Shown in pieces: positions 7,949 through 16,212 of a stretch of 47,994 bases of DNA (position 1 is its first letter; each line of letters opens with the position of its first letter). The stretch is from NCBI GenBank assembly GCA_003278955.1, contig QCCB01000010.1:1-47994 (forward strand), written 5' to 3'. Made by a program: the position numbers and the translations under genes. This DNA comes from Prochlorococcus sp. AG-347-K10. GTDB lineage: Bacteria; Cyanobacteriota; Cyanobacteriia; PCC-6307; Cyanobiaceae. A model generated the notes under the pieces. The model saw nothing but the letters and a program-made list of their open reading frames with translations, ran no database searches and was not told where the DNA came from.

Positions 7949-8269
7949 TTATTTGCTAGTATCTTGATTTATCTGGTTTACTAATGAGTCGATATCTAAT
8001 TGATTATATGGTGGTGTTTGTTTTGTTTCAAGATAATTGTTCTTGATATTGTTTAACCATTTTTGCTCAATCTTTATAAGATTTTTTGCAATATTGAACA
8101 TTCCACCTTTTTTATATAATTCTTTAATTTTGAGAATAATCTCGGAGGTTCTACTCGATTTAATATTTAATTCATTTGCTAAGTCTTTTTGGGTAAATCC
8201 ATGCGTTTTTAACCAATCTTTAATGAAGGAGACGAGTTCTTTTTCTTCCTGTATAGATAATTTATTCAT
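7949..8269 (-). CDS. Small helix-turn-helix protein
   Basis: This 106-residue protein has a helix-turn-helix-like segment (FTQKDLANELNIKSSRTSEI, about residues 25-44) followed by helices rich in Lys. Its C-terminal tail is Asn/Gln-rich and lacks obvious motifs. It resembles the DNA-binding part of XRE/Cro-like repressors but is not a full match to a named family I know. It begins directly after the TGA of the YkvA-like gene (TGAATG), so the two are almost surely translated from one mRNA with the sigma factor gene further upstream. An open frame on the opposite strand at 8037-8276 is only a shadow. A DNA-binding role is inferred. Confidence 0.65.
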   Translation of the reverse strand: MNKLSIQEEKELVSFIKDWLKTHGFTQKDLANELNIKSSRTSEIILKIKELYKKGGMFNIAKNLIKIEQKWLNNIKNNYLETKQTPPYNQLDIDSLVNQINQDTSK

Positions 8270-8638
8270 TCAATAAAAAGGAAATATCTTATTAAGCTTA
8301 TTCTCTGCTCTTGCTCTTATTGAAGGAGTCATGTATTTGCTCCATATACTGAGTACTGCTGTGAGGGCTACAAAATCATCACTAAAACCAACTAAAGGCA
8401 TAAAGTCAGGGAAAAGATCAAATGGCATAATCAAATATGCTAAAGCAGCCATTAATGATACTCTCACTTGTGCAGGAGTATAAGGATCTAATGCCATCTC
8501 CAAAACTTCTAAGGCAGGCTTGGAAATTGTTCTTCCCGCTTTAATAAGAATTTTGATAATGATATTTTCATCAAATGTTGAACTCTCTAAAACTTCAGCA
8601 TCATAGATTTTTTCTTGAGTTTTGTAATTCTCTTTCAT
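8270..8638 (-). CDS. YkvA / DUF1232 family membrane protein
   Basis: This 122-residue protein carries the DUF1232 core around residues 60-100: RVSLMAALAYLIMPFDLFPD, then FMPLVGFSDDFVAL. The LxxPxDLxPD ... GxxDD pattern is diagnostic of the family, which is small, membrane-associated and of unknown biochemical function. The N-terminal 35 residues are acidic and predicted soluble. It lies 37 bp downstream of the sigma factor gene and abuts the HTH gene, which suggests a three-gene transcript. Nothing in the sequence shows what it does. Confidence 0.85.
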   Translation of the reverse strand: MKENYKTQEKIYDAEVLESSTFDENIIIKILIKAGRTISKPALEVLEMALDPYTPAQVRVSLMAALAYLIMPFDLFPDFMPLVGFSDDFVALTAVLSIWSKYMTPSIRARAENKLNKIFPFY

Positions 8639-8675
8639 CCTAATAAATGAAATTTAAATATTTTTAAAGGAATTT

Positions 8676-9599
8676 TTAGCTAACACTATCAACTAATCCA
8701 TTCTGTATACCTGCTTTTCTAAGTTTTCTTAAAGCACGTTGAACAACTTGTCGGCAATATTCCCTGCTACAACTCATATGTCTTGCAACTTCAGCTAAAG
8801 TTCTCCATTCATTTGAGCCGTCTAAACCAAATCTTAAGCTTACTATCTTTCTTTCTTTCTCAGTTAAATTTGCTTTATCTAATAACTTCCAAGCCGAGGC
8901 TGTCCTTTCGGCTAATTCGGCTAATTCCATTGGGGGAGTTTGATCACTTGGAAGAATATCAACTAACTCGGAAGGATCTGATTTTGATTTAACAGTACCT
9001 TGAAGACTAACAGTGATGCTTCTCAATTCACAAGAAAGGAGTTCGTCAATTTCCTCTTTGGTTATTTTCATTTCTTCAGCTAGCTCAGCACTAGTAGGTG
9101 GAATACCCTTAAGTTGCATAAGCTTTGATTTTGCTGATCTTAGTTTTGTAAGTTTTTCATTAATGTTAACAGGGATCCTTATCGTTCTACTTTGAGTTGA
9201 CAATGCTCTATTTAAACCTTGCCTAATCCACCAATAAGCATAGGTGGAAAATCTATGTCCTCTAGACGGATCATATTTTTCTACGGCCCTTGTAAGACCT
9301 AATGTACCCTCCTGAATTAAGTCCAGTAATTCTAATCCTTTCCCTTGGTATCTCTTGGCGAGGTTGACAACTAGTCTTAGATTGGCTGTTATCATCTCGT
9401 TTTTAGCTTTTTCACCAATTTTTATCTTTTTTCTTTCAGCTTCGGAGTATTCACAAGCGGGGCCTTTCCCTCCTGCCTCTTGACATCTATTAACAAGTAC
9501 AACCATTTCTTGGACTTTTCTGCCCATTGTGAGTTCTCTTTCGGGAGTCAAAAGTTGATGACGACCTATTTCACCAAGAAAATCGCTTAATGAACTCAC
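8676..9599 (-). CDS. RNA polymerase sigma factor, sigma-70 family (group 2 type)
   Basis: This is a sigma-70 family factor of 307 residues without the long region 1.1 of a primary sigma. Region 1.2 is at the N-terminus (FLGEIGRHQLLTPERELTMG). Region 2 includes NLRLVVNLAKRYQGKGLELL, LIQEGTLGLTRAVEKYDPSR and the promoter-melting and -10-recognition helix FSTYAYWWIRQGLNRAL. Region 3 follows (SAELAEEMKITKEEI), and region 4.2 ends the protein with TLAEVARHMSCSREYCRQVV. Such group 2 factors handle stress and light/dark responses in cyanobacteria. The start is GTG at 9599. The upstream region holds a minus-strand TATAAG and, further up, phased AT repeats. It probably heads a transcript with the YkvA-like and HTH genes. 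Confidence 0.93.
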   Translation of the reverse strand: MSSLSDFLGEIGRHQLLTPERELTMGRKVQEMVVLVNRCQEAGGKGPACEYSEAERKKIKIGEKAKNEMITANLRLVVNLAKRYQGKGLELLDLIQEGTLGLTRAVEKYDPSRGHRFSTYAYWWIRQGLNRALSTQSRTIRIPVNINEKLTKLRSAKSKLMQLKGIPPTSAELAEEMKITKEEIDELLSCELRSITVSLQGTVKSKSDPSELVDILPSDQTPPMELAELAERTASAWKLLDKANLTEKERKIVSLRFGLDGSNEWRTLAEVARHMSCSREYCRQVVQRALRKLRKAGIQNGLVDSVS

Positions 9600-9626
9600 G
9601 ATTTACCTCATTGTTGATATATTTAA

Positions 9627-9632
9627 CTTATA
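9627..9632 (-). promoter_or_regulatory. Possible -10 element of the sigma factor gene
   Basis: On the minus strand this reads TATAAG, placing transcription start near 9620, about 20 bases before the GTG. No good -35 is seen. The AT repeat block would fall at roughly -39 to -86. Confidence 0.25.
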
Positions 9633-9658
9633 GTCAATTCAGTAATAAGCCATACATG

Positions 9659-9706
9659 TAATAATTAATTAATAATTAATTAATAATTATTAATTAGTTA
9701 ATTAAC
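9659..9706. repeat. AT-only phased tandem repeat with palindromic TTAATTAA cores
   Basis: ATAATTAATTA is repeated at 9661-9671 and 9672-9682, with a third partial copy beginning at 9683. The period is 11 bp, close to one helical turn. The block continues into TAATTAGTTAATTAAC. It fills the middle of the 162 bp space between hisIE and the sigma factor gene. Confidence 0.7.
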
Positions 9707-9761
9707 ATTTTTTTTTAAAATTTTTAGATTAATAAGATTAAAAATTATAAATTTTAAGTAT

Positions 9762-10421
9762 TTAATTTTTTCTTCTTGATTCTAGAATGGCAAGTACATC
9801 TCTCCACTCAACCCCTTTATGCATAAGGGCTACTTGAAGATGATAAATTAAATCAGCAGCTTCATTTGAGATTGAATTTTTATCATTATCTTTGCAAGCC
9901 ATTATAAACTCTGCAGATTCCTCTCCTATTTTTTTCAAAATAGTATTACTACCTTTTGTTAATAAATGATTTGTGTAACTTTTTTCTGATGGATTAATTG
10001 ATCTTTCGTTAATTGTATTAAATAATTCAGAGCAAATATTTGAAAAGGGGGTTGTTTTTTTCTCTTTTTTATCACTTTGATTAATTTTGATTTCGTTGAA
10101 AAAACAACTTTTTTCCCCAGTGTGACATGCTCCTGAACCATTTTGTTCAATCAAAAGGATTAGTGCATCATTATCGCAGTCGAATCTTATCTCTTTAAGT
10201 ATTTGGATACTTCCACTTGTAGCTCCTTTTCTCCAAATTTCGGATCTTGATCTACTCCAATAATGAACGTTTTTGGTTTCAAGTGTCATTGTCAAAGATT
10301 CTTTGTTCATCCAAGCAAGCATAAGAATTGATCCGTCAAGCCAATCTTGTGCTATTGCAGGGATTAATCCATAATTATCAAAGCGTAGATCTTCTATCGA
10401 AAAATTAGTTGAATAAGTCAT
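9762..10421 (-). CDS. hisIE: Bifunctional phosphoribosyl-AMP cyclohydrolase / phosphoribosyl-ATP pyrophosphatase
   Basis: This fusion performs the second and third steps of histidine synthesis. The N-terminal HisI domain (about residues 1-110) shows GSILMLAWMNKESL, HYWSRSRSEIWRKGATSG and the Zn/Mg motif region FDCDNDALILL with SGACHTGEKSCFF. The C-terminal HisE domain (about 125-219) shows SYTNHLLTKGSNTILKKIGE, ESAEFIMACKD and NEAADLIYHLQVALMHKGV. At 219 residues it matches the usual bifunctional protein. It is divergent from the QueD-like gene over about 60 bp. No other histidine genes are nearby, as expected for dispersed amino-acid pathways in cyanobacteria. Confidence 0.96.
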   Translation of the reverse strand: MTYSTNFSIEDLRFDNYGLIPAIAQDWLDGSILMLAWMNKESLTMTLETKNVHYWSRSRSEIWRKGATSGSIQILKEIRFDCDNDALILLIEQNGSGACHTGEKSCFFNEIKINQSDKKEKKTTPFSNICSELFNTINERSINPSEKSYTNHLLTKGSNTILKKIGEESAEFIMACKDNDKNSISNEAADLIYHLQVALMHKGVEWRDVLAILESRRKN

Positions 10422-10484
10422 TATGTTCGTTATGTTAAATCCTACTCAATGGGTTTTATTAAAAATTATCCTAACAGTTAATTG

Positions 10485-10955
10485 ATGTATATTCATTCTC
10501 TGAAATTTTCATGCAGCAAAAGTTACGAGGATTTTCCCTGTTCACATAGGCAATGGCGCCATGAAGGCCACTGCAGATTTGTGCATGGATATTCAAGATC
10601 ATTCACCTTTTGGTTTACAGCAAAAAAATTAGACCTAAATGGTTTTGTTGTCGATTTTTCAAGTCTAAAGCCCCTAGAAAATAGATTAAAGGAGCAATTT
10701 GACCATACTTTTCTAATAAATAAAGATGACCCTTTGCTGAATTACTGGGAAAAATTACATGACTTAGATGCTTTAGATCTGAGAATTATGGATAATGTGG
10801 GAATGGAGTTCACCTCTGAATTAATATGGAGATGGGCTAATGAATACTTACAGGATAAGGATAAGGGCAGAACATGTTGTTGGAGAACAGAATCAAAAGA
10901 AAATAAATCGAATAAAGCAAGTTATCAGGAAATTCCTGATTGGTTTAAATCTTAG
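10485..10955 (+). CDS. 6-pyruvoyl-tetrahydropterin synthase / QueD-like protein
   Basis: This is a T-fold protein related to 6-carboxy-tetrahydropterin synthase (QueD, the queuosine/7-deazapurine pathway) and to PTPS. The N-terminal active-site segment is CSHRQWRHEGHCRFVHGYSR. It has the first zinc His, the catalytic Cys, and His-Gly-Tyr where QueD and PTPS have His-Gly-His. The catalytic-type Asp-His is present in FDHTFLI, the EFTSELIWRWANEYL helix matches the family's SEN/SEL region, and a terminal Glu follows in WRTESKE. The protein has 156 residues from the ATG at 10485; a TTG immediately before it is less likely. Substrate is uncertain because of the altered zinc motif. The gene stands alone and is convergent with clpB. 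Confidence 0.8.
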   Translation: MYIHSLKFSCSKSYEDFPCSHRQWRHEGHCRFVHGYSRSFTFWFTAKKLDLNGFVVDFSSLKPLENRLKEQFDHTFLINKDDPLLNYWEKLHDLDALDLRIMDNVGMEFTSELIWRWANEYLQDKDKGRTCCWRTESKENKSNKASYQEIPDWFKS

Positions 10956-11003
10956 ATTAAAGTTGTTAATTTTAAAGTCATATAGGATTCTTTAATTAGA
11001 TAT

Positions 11004-13586
11004 TTAATCAACATTTATCTCTCCATTAACCAGAAAAATATTAATATCGTCTTTATTAAGGTAATGATTATTCAATATATTATTTGAAATTTTTGTCTCA
11101 ATTTGTTTTTGAATAATTCTTTTTAAAGGCCTTGCACCATAGGCATGATCGAAACTATTTTCGACAAGTTGGTTAATTGCTTCATCCGTAATTTTGAATT
11201 TTAAGTTTTTTTTGTTAAGTTTTTTTTCTAAATGTTGAAGCTGTATTTTTGCAATTTCTTTTATGTCATTTAATTCTAAATTATTAAAAATAACTATTTC
11301 ATCAAGTCGATTTAAAAACTCAGGCTTGAAAAATTTTTTAATTTCATTATCTACAACTTTTTTAATTTCATTTGTATCTTCTTTTCTAACTGATAAATCA
11401 TTTATTGATTGACTTCCTAAATTACTTGTGAGAACAATGATTGAATTTTTGAAATTGATTGTACGACCTTGACCATCAGTAATGATTCCATAATCAAGAA
11501 CCTGTAAGAGAATATCTAAAATATCTTTATGAGCTTTCTCTATTTCATCTAGGAGTATTAATGAATAAGGATTTTTGCGTACAGCTTCAGTTAGTTGACC
11601 GCCTGATTCGAAACCTAAATATCCAGGAGGCGCACCTATAATTTTGCTCACTGAATGCTTTTCCATATATTCAGACATATCCAGTCTTGTAATTGAAGAA
11701 TTTGAATCAAATATTATTTTGGCTGTTACTTTACTTAGCTCTGTTTTTCCAACACCAGTTGGGCCTAAAAAGAGAAAACTGGCTAGTGGCTTGCTTGGAT
11801 CATTTAGACCAGTCCTTGATCTCTTAATAGAATCTGCAACTGCCCTAATTGCACTATCTTGACCAATAATTTTTTCTTTAAGGATTGACTCGAGGCTCAA
11901 GAGTTTATCTTTTTCTGACTGGTTTAAGTTCTGTACTGGAATAGAGGTCCACTTTGAGATAACTTCTGCAATATCATCAAAAGTCACCTCTTGTCTTAAA
12001 AGACTTGTATCTCCATTTTTTTGGGAATTTACTAGAGACTCACTTTTTTCTTTCAATTTTTTTTGCAAAGAATTTAAAGTTCCAAATTCTAATTCTGCTG
12101 CTTTGTTGAGGTCAAAACTCCTTTTGGCTTGATCTATTTGCAATTGAACAGATTCAATTTCTTCTTTTATGGTGCTAATCTCGTCAATTTCATCTTTTTC
12201 TTTTTTCCATTGAGCGCCTAATTCTGCCTGTTTATCTTTAAGGGATATAAGTTCATTATTGATTTTTTTTAATCTTTCTATAGAAAAATCATCCGTTTCT
12301 CTTTTTAAAGATAATTTTTCCATCTCAAACTGTAGAACTTTTCGATCAATTTCATCAATTTCTTCAGGTTTGGAAGTTATGACCATATTTAATCTTGAGG
12401 CTGCTTCATCGATTAGATCTATTGCTTTGTCAGGAAGAAATCTATCATTAATATATCGTTCGCTAAGGGTCGCAGCAGCAACTAAAGCATTATCAGAAAT
12501 TCTCACACTATGATGAACTTCGTATCTTTCTCTCAATCCTCTTAAAATTGATATAGTGTCATTTATTGAAGGAGCATCAACTTTTATCTTTTGAAATCTT
12601 CGTTCTAAAGCAGGATCTTTTTCTATATTTTGTTTATGTTCATTAATAGTCGTAGCACCAATACATCTAAGTTCTCCTCTTGCAAGCATTGGTTTTAATA
12701 GGTTGCTTGCATCTAAAGAACCTCCACTAGCGCCTGCACCAACTACCGTATGAATTTCATCAATAAAAAGAATAATTTTACCGTCTGATTCTTTCACTTT
12801 CTTTAGAATATTTTTTATTCTTTCTTCAAATTCTCCACGATATTTTGCTCCAGCTAAAAGTGAACCCATATCTAATGAAATTAGTTTCCTATCTTGTAGC
12901 GCAGAAGGTACATCGCCATTAATAATCCTTTGAGCTAACCCTTCTACAATGGCTGTTTTGCCAACCCCAGGTTCTCCAATAAGAACTGGATTATTTTTTG
13001 TTCTTCTACTCAATATTTGAATTGTTCTTCTAATCTCTTCATCCCTACCAATAACTGGGTCTAAAATCCCATCTCGTGCAGATTGAGTTAGCTCAATACC
13101 ATATTTTCCCAAAGACTCATTAGAACTATTAAATTCATTTTTTACTGCCGGATCTGACTTCATTTTCTTTATAATTTTAAGAAATTCTGGAATACCTTTT
13201 TGATTTAAAATTTGAAATCCATAATTATCATCATAAGTGAAACCGTAAACTAAGTGTTCTGTTGATATCACTACATCATTTAAAGTATTTTTAATATTAT
13301 TCGCCTTCAGAAATATTTTGTGAAGAGTCTCACCAATATATAAATTTTCTTGTTTATTTTTCATTTTTGCCTTCGCATTTAATGAAGAAATTATTTCCCT
13401 CTCAAGATCTTTTAGATTTACATTATTTTTTTTAAAAATATTTTTTGTAATATTGTCCTCTTTTATAAGAGCTAATAATAAATTATCAGAGTCTACGTTT
13501 TGTTGATAATTTTTATAAGCAATTTCTTTAGCAAAAATAAAACAGTCCCAAGCAGAATTTGAGAATTCGCTTGGAACTATTTTCAT
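11004..13586 (-). CDS. clpB: ATP-dependent chaperone ClpB-type
   Basis: This Hsp100 disaggregase works with DnaK to rescue aggregated proteins. All parts are present. The N-domain is residues 1 to about 145. AAA-1 has Walker A GEPGVGKT near residue 200, pore loop GAKYRGEF and Walker [11 protein letters not shown] coiled-coil middle domain rich in Glu/Lys spans about 400-520. AAA-2 has [10 protein letters not shown] near residue 607, pore loop [10 protein letters not shown] and [11 protein letters not shown]. At 860 residues it is full length. The N-domain is rather divergent from the canonical cyanobacterial ClpB, so this may be the second paralogue if another exists elsewhere. The ATG at 13586 is preferred over the preceding TTG. 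It lies 67 bp downstream of petE on the same strand. Confidence 0.92.
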   Translation of the reverse strand: MKIVPSEFSNSAWDCFIFAKEIAYKNYQQNVDSDNLLLALIKEDNITKNIFKKNNVNLKDLEREIISSLNAKAKMKNKQENLYIGETLHKIFLKANNIKNTLNDVVISTEHLVYGFTYDDNYGFQILNQKGIPEFLKIIKKMKSDPAVKNEFNSSNESLGKYGIELTQSARDGILDPVIGRDEEIRRTIQILSRRTKNNPVLIGEPGVGKTAIVEGLAQRIINGDVPSALQDRKLISLDMGSLLAGAKYRGEFEERIKNILKKVKESDGKIILFIDEIHTVVGAGASGGSLDASNLLKPMLARGELRCIGATTINEHKQNIEKDPALERRFQKIKVDAPSINDTISILRGLRERYEVHHSVRISDNALVAAATLSERYINDRFLPDKAIDLIDEAASRLNMVITSKPEEIDEIDRKVLQFEMEKLSLKRETDDFSIERLKKINNELISLKDKQAELGAQWKKEKDEIDEISTIKEEIESVQLQIDQAKRSFDLNKAAELEFGTLNSLQKKLKEKSESLVNSQKNGDTSLLRQEVTFDDIAEVISKWTSIPVQNLNQSEKDKLLSLESILKEKIIGQDSAIRAVADSIKRSRTGLNDPSKPLASFLFLGPTGVGKTELSKVTAKIIFDSNSSITRLDMSEYMEKHSVSKIIGAPPGYLGFESGGQLTEAVRKNPYSLILLDEIEKAHKDILDILLQVLDYGIITDGQGRTINFKNSIIVLTSNLGSQSINDLSVRKEDTNEIKKVVDNEIKKFFKPEFLNRLDEIVIFNNLELNDIKEIAKIQLQHLEKKLNKKNLKFKITDEAINQLVENSFDHAYGARPLKRIIQKQIETKISNNILNNHYLNKDDINIFLVNGEINVD

Positions 13587-13653
13587 CAATCAAAATTTGA
13601 ATATGACAGTAATAAATATTAAGTCAAAAAGTCTGTTTAAATATTTAGAAGAT

Positions 13654-14004
13654 TTATTCAACAATAACTTTGCCTACCATTCCAGCGCCTCTGTGTGGCT
13701 CGCAATAGTAATCATAAGTTCCAGCAGTATCAAATGTTTCTTCCCAAGACTCTCCTGGAGCAAAAGCAAGGTCCGCATGACTTAATTCCTCATGCCCATC
13801 AAAAACAGCATTGTGAGGAGCAAGTTTATTATTGACGAATTTAACTGTATCACCAGCACTAATGGTTACTGTACTTGGTTCAAATGCAAGCATTCCTGCA
13901 TCCGTCCCTAGTTTTACTTCAACAGTCTTAGCTGAAACTGATGAAATACCTAGGCCCAGAGTTAAAACTATTGCAAATAACCCCGCAAAGATTGAACGTA
14001 ACAT
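13654..14004 (-). CDS. petE: Plastocyanin
   Basis: Plastocyanin is the soluble copper protein of the thylakoid lumen that carries electrons from cytochrome b6f to photosystem I. The 116-residue precursor has a signal peptide (residues 1 to about 25, hydrophobic core [14 protein letters not shown], cleavage after VSA). The four copper ligands are visible: H64 in APHNAVF, then C101, H104 and M109 in [11 protein letters not shown], with the exact Cys-x2-His-x4-Met spacing of plastocyanins. Acidic Asp and Glu residues lie around the docking face. Use of plastocyanin fits an organism sparing iron. The upstream region has a TATATATAAAT stretch on the minus strand that could supply the -10. Identification is firm. 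Confidence 0.97.
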   Translation of the reverse strand: MLRSIFAGLFAIVLTLGLGISSVSAKTVEVKLGTDAGMLAFEPSTVTISAGDTVKFVNNKLAPHNAVFDGHEELSHADLAFAPGESWEETFDTAGTYDYYCEPHRGAGMVGKVIVE

Positions 14005-14063
14005 AATAAAAATTTGCTTATTTATATATATTACAAGGCTTTGGTAACCTAACTGCGAGAATT

Positions 14064-15047
14064 TTAATTGTTATTACAGCTTGGTAACTTTGATAACCTT
14101 AAAATATCATTCAGTGACTTGGCATAACTTTTAAGTTTGAAAGTCTCAGGATTAGTGATGGGGAGATGATTGAAGTCATATTTTTTGATACTGAAGCTAT
14201 CCCAAGGAGTAGTTTGGATGGGGAGAATTCTTAATAATATTTTTAGAATTTTTTTTGTAAGCGGTATCGCAAAAAATCTCTTCATATTATGTCTTTTTAA
14301 CAGTGTAATTATGGCATCATCAATTGAAATGAATTTTTGACCTAGAACAAATTTTCTAAAGCCTTTGTATTGCTCTTCTTTATGCTTTTTAATTAGAAAC
14401 CCGCAAATCTGGGCGATATCATTTGCGTGTATAAAGTGAAATTTAGAATCGAGTTTTAAAAATCTTGCTAACCAAAGCCATTTCCCAATTTCTTTCAATC
14501 CACTAGTTAAATAACTCACAGGATATTTACTTTTTTTTCCAAGATTCCCTCCAAAAACCAAGGTAGGGAAAACAGCGAATGTTTTTTCTGCAAATGAGCT
14601 TTCTCTAAGTCTCTGAAAACATTCATATTTTGTTTTAATGTACTCTGTTCCATAAATCAATGATTCCCTCATTAATTCTGTTTGTGTATCAAGAATACTA
14701 GCTGTTGAAAAATAAATAATCTTTTCTAACTTTTCAATATCAAGCATTTCTAGTAATTCTTCAAAAGCTTTAATATTTACTTCATATGCTCTTTTTGGAT
14801 CTCCCCAAGCTGTAGCAGTATGTATTAGGTAATTAATTTGACTAATTTCCTTTTTATACCTATTTGATTCCCTGATATCGCACACCATTAACTTGACTTT
14901 TTTATTTTCTCGAACAGAAATTGGTAACTTACTTTTGTCTCTTACCATGAGAAAAAGCCTGAATTTTGTGTTTTTCAAAAACCAATCAACTAAATATTGG
15001 CCAACACATCCATTAGCGCCTGTTATTAATAAGTTTTTATATGCCAA
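14064..15047 (-). CDS. NAD(P)-dependent epimerase/dehydratase (extended SDR)
   Basis: This is a Rossmann-fold protein of 327 residues with the extended short-chain dehydrogenase motif [12 protein letters not shown] at the N-terminus, then [11 protein letters not shown] and [12 protein letters not shown]. The catalytic-type Tyr-x3-Lys is [15 protein letters not shown] and [15 protein letters not shown] are typical of nucleotide-sugar epimerases and related reductases. The substrate cannot be told from sequence; sugar nucleotide, terpenoid or 3-beta-hydroxysteroid-like activities all occur in the family. The start is TTG at 15047. hemE ends 8 bp upstream, so both are probably on one mRNA. Prochlorococcus annotations usually give it only a generic name. 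Confidence 0.82.
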   Translation of the reverse strand: MAYKNLLITGANGCVGQYLVDWFLKNTKFRLFLMVRDKSKLPISVRENKKVKLMVCDIRESNRYKKEISQINYLIHTATAWGDPKRAYEVNIKAFEELLEMLDIEKLEKIIYFSTASILDTQTELMRESLIYGTEYIKTKYECFQRLRESSFAEKTFAVFPTLVFGGNLGKKSKYPVSYLTSGLKEIGKWLWLARFLKLDSKFHFIHANDIAQICGFLIKKHKEEQYKGFRKFVLGQKFISIDDAIITLLKRHNMKRFFAIPLTKKILKILLRILPIQTTPWDSFSIKKYDFNHLPITNPETFKLKSYAKSLNDILRLSKLPSCNNN

Positions 15048-15055
15048 GACTTTGA

Positions 15056-16096
15056 CTAGTAAGTGAGTTTTTTCCCATGTTCAAAAAATGTTTGAGCATT
15101 TTCTTCTGGAGTCCCAGGTAAAATTCCATGACCCAAATTGAGAATATATTTCCTGTCTTTAATTTTATTGAATGTATTATCTATCCTTTCTTTTATTGAT
15201 TCTTTGTTTCCGAATAAAATGCCAGGGTCAACATTACCTTGAATTCCAATTCCCCTGGGGATTCTTTTACAAGCCTCTTCAATATCTACTGTCCAGTCTA
15301 ATGAAATTATATCTACTCCAGTTTTTGCCATTCTTTCCAGTAACCCAGCACTTCCTGAAATGTAAAGAATTATTGGTGTTTCAGGGTATTTCGCTTTTAC
15401 AATTTCAACAACTTTTTTTTGATACGGCCCAGCAAAGGTATCATAATCTTGTGGGCTTAGTTGGCCTGCCCATGAATCAAAAATTTGTACTACTTGCGCT
15501 CCAGATTTTATTTGATATTTAAGATATTCACCAATAGATTTTGCAAAATGATCAAGAAGTTTATGAAGTAAATCTGGTTCATTAAAAGCCATGGATTTTA
15601 TTAAGGAATAATTTTTACTGCTTTTACCTTCAACTACATATGCAGCAAGAGTCCAAGGTGAGCCAACAAAACCTAAAATAGTTGCCTCATTATTCACATC
15701 TTTTTTTAGTGAGGAAAGAACTTGCCCAACAAAGCTTAAACTCTCGCTTGGATTTAATTCTCTTAAATTTTCTACCTGATTAAGAGTTCTTATTGGGTCC
15801 TCAATAATTGGGCCTTTACTTTCTATTATTTCAAAATTTATGCCCATCCCTGGAAGAGGTGTGAGAATATCTGAAAAAAGGATCACACCATCCGGTTTAA
15901 AAGCATGAAAAGGCTGCATTGAAATCTCATATGATAGTTCTGGATTTTCAGACCTCTCTCTAAAGCTTGGGTAACGATCCCTTAAATCTCTATAGATTTT
16001 CATATATCTTCCTGCTTGCCTCATCATCCATACTGGAGGCCTATTTACTTTTTTACCTAATGCGGCAGAAAGTAGTAGTGGTAAATCTTGACCCAT
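15056..16096 (-). CDS. hemE: Uroporphyrinogen decarboxylase
   Basis: HemE converts uroporphyrinogen III to coproporphyrinogen III, a shared step to heme and chlorophyll. The hallmark [18 protein letters not shown] is near the N-terminus (the invariant Arg residues bind substrate carboxylates), followed by [14 protein letters not shown] with the catalytic Asp. [26 protein letters not shown] and the C-terminal [15 protein letters not shown] follow. Length is 346 residues, normal for the family. The gene precedes the SDR gene on the same strand with 8 bp between them. An open frame on the opposite strand (15172-15522) is a shadow. The 116 bp upstream contains no clear operator. Confidence 0.97.
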   Translation of the reverse strand: MGQDLPLLLSAALGKKVNRPPVWMMRQAGRYMKIYRDLRDRYPSFRERSENPELSYEISMQPFHAFKPDGVILFSDILTPLPGMGINFEIIESKGPIIEDPIRTLNQVENLRELNPSESLSFVGQVLSSLKKDVNNEATILGFVGSPWTLAAYVVEGKSSKNYSLIKSMAFNEPDLLHKLLDHFAKSIGEYLKYQIKSGAQVVQIFDSWAGQLSPQDYDTFAGPYQKKVVEIVKAKYPETPIILYISGSAGLLERMAKTGVDIISLDWTVDIEEACKRIPRGIGIQGNVDPGILFGNKESIKERIDNTFNKIKDRKYILNLGHGILPGTPEENAQTFFEHGKKLTY

Positions 16097-16212
16097 TTTT
16101 CAATTCGATATTTAAAAAAAAATTAAAATCCAACTTAAAAATCTTACAATGTAAAGCAGAGCAAAAGCGTTATATGAACATTTATATGAAGCACTAAGTT
16201 AAATGGGCCTTC

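Noticed and set aside
8037..8276. Coding region opposite the HTH gene
   Set aside because: It is the antisense of a better-supported gene, with a low-complexity Phe/Ser-rich translation.
9659..9706. CRISPR or satellite array
   Set aside because: Units are 11 bp of A and T with no spacers and fewer than three copies.
15172..15522. Coding region opposite hemE
   Set aside because: It lies wholly within the conserved hemE frame and its translation has no domain-like features.
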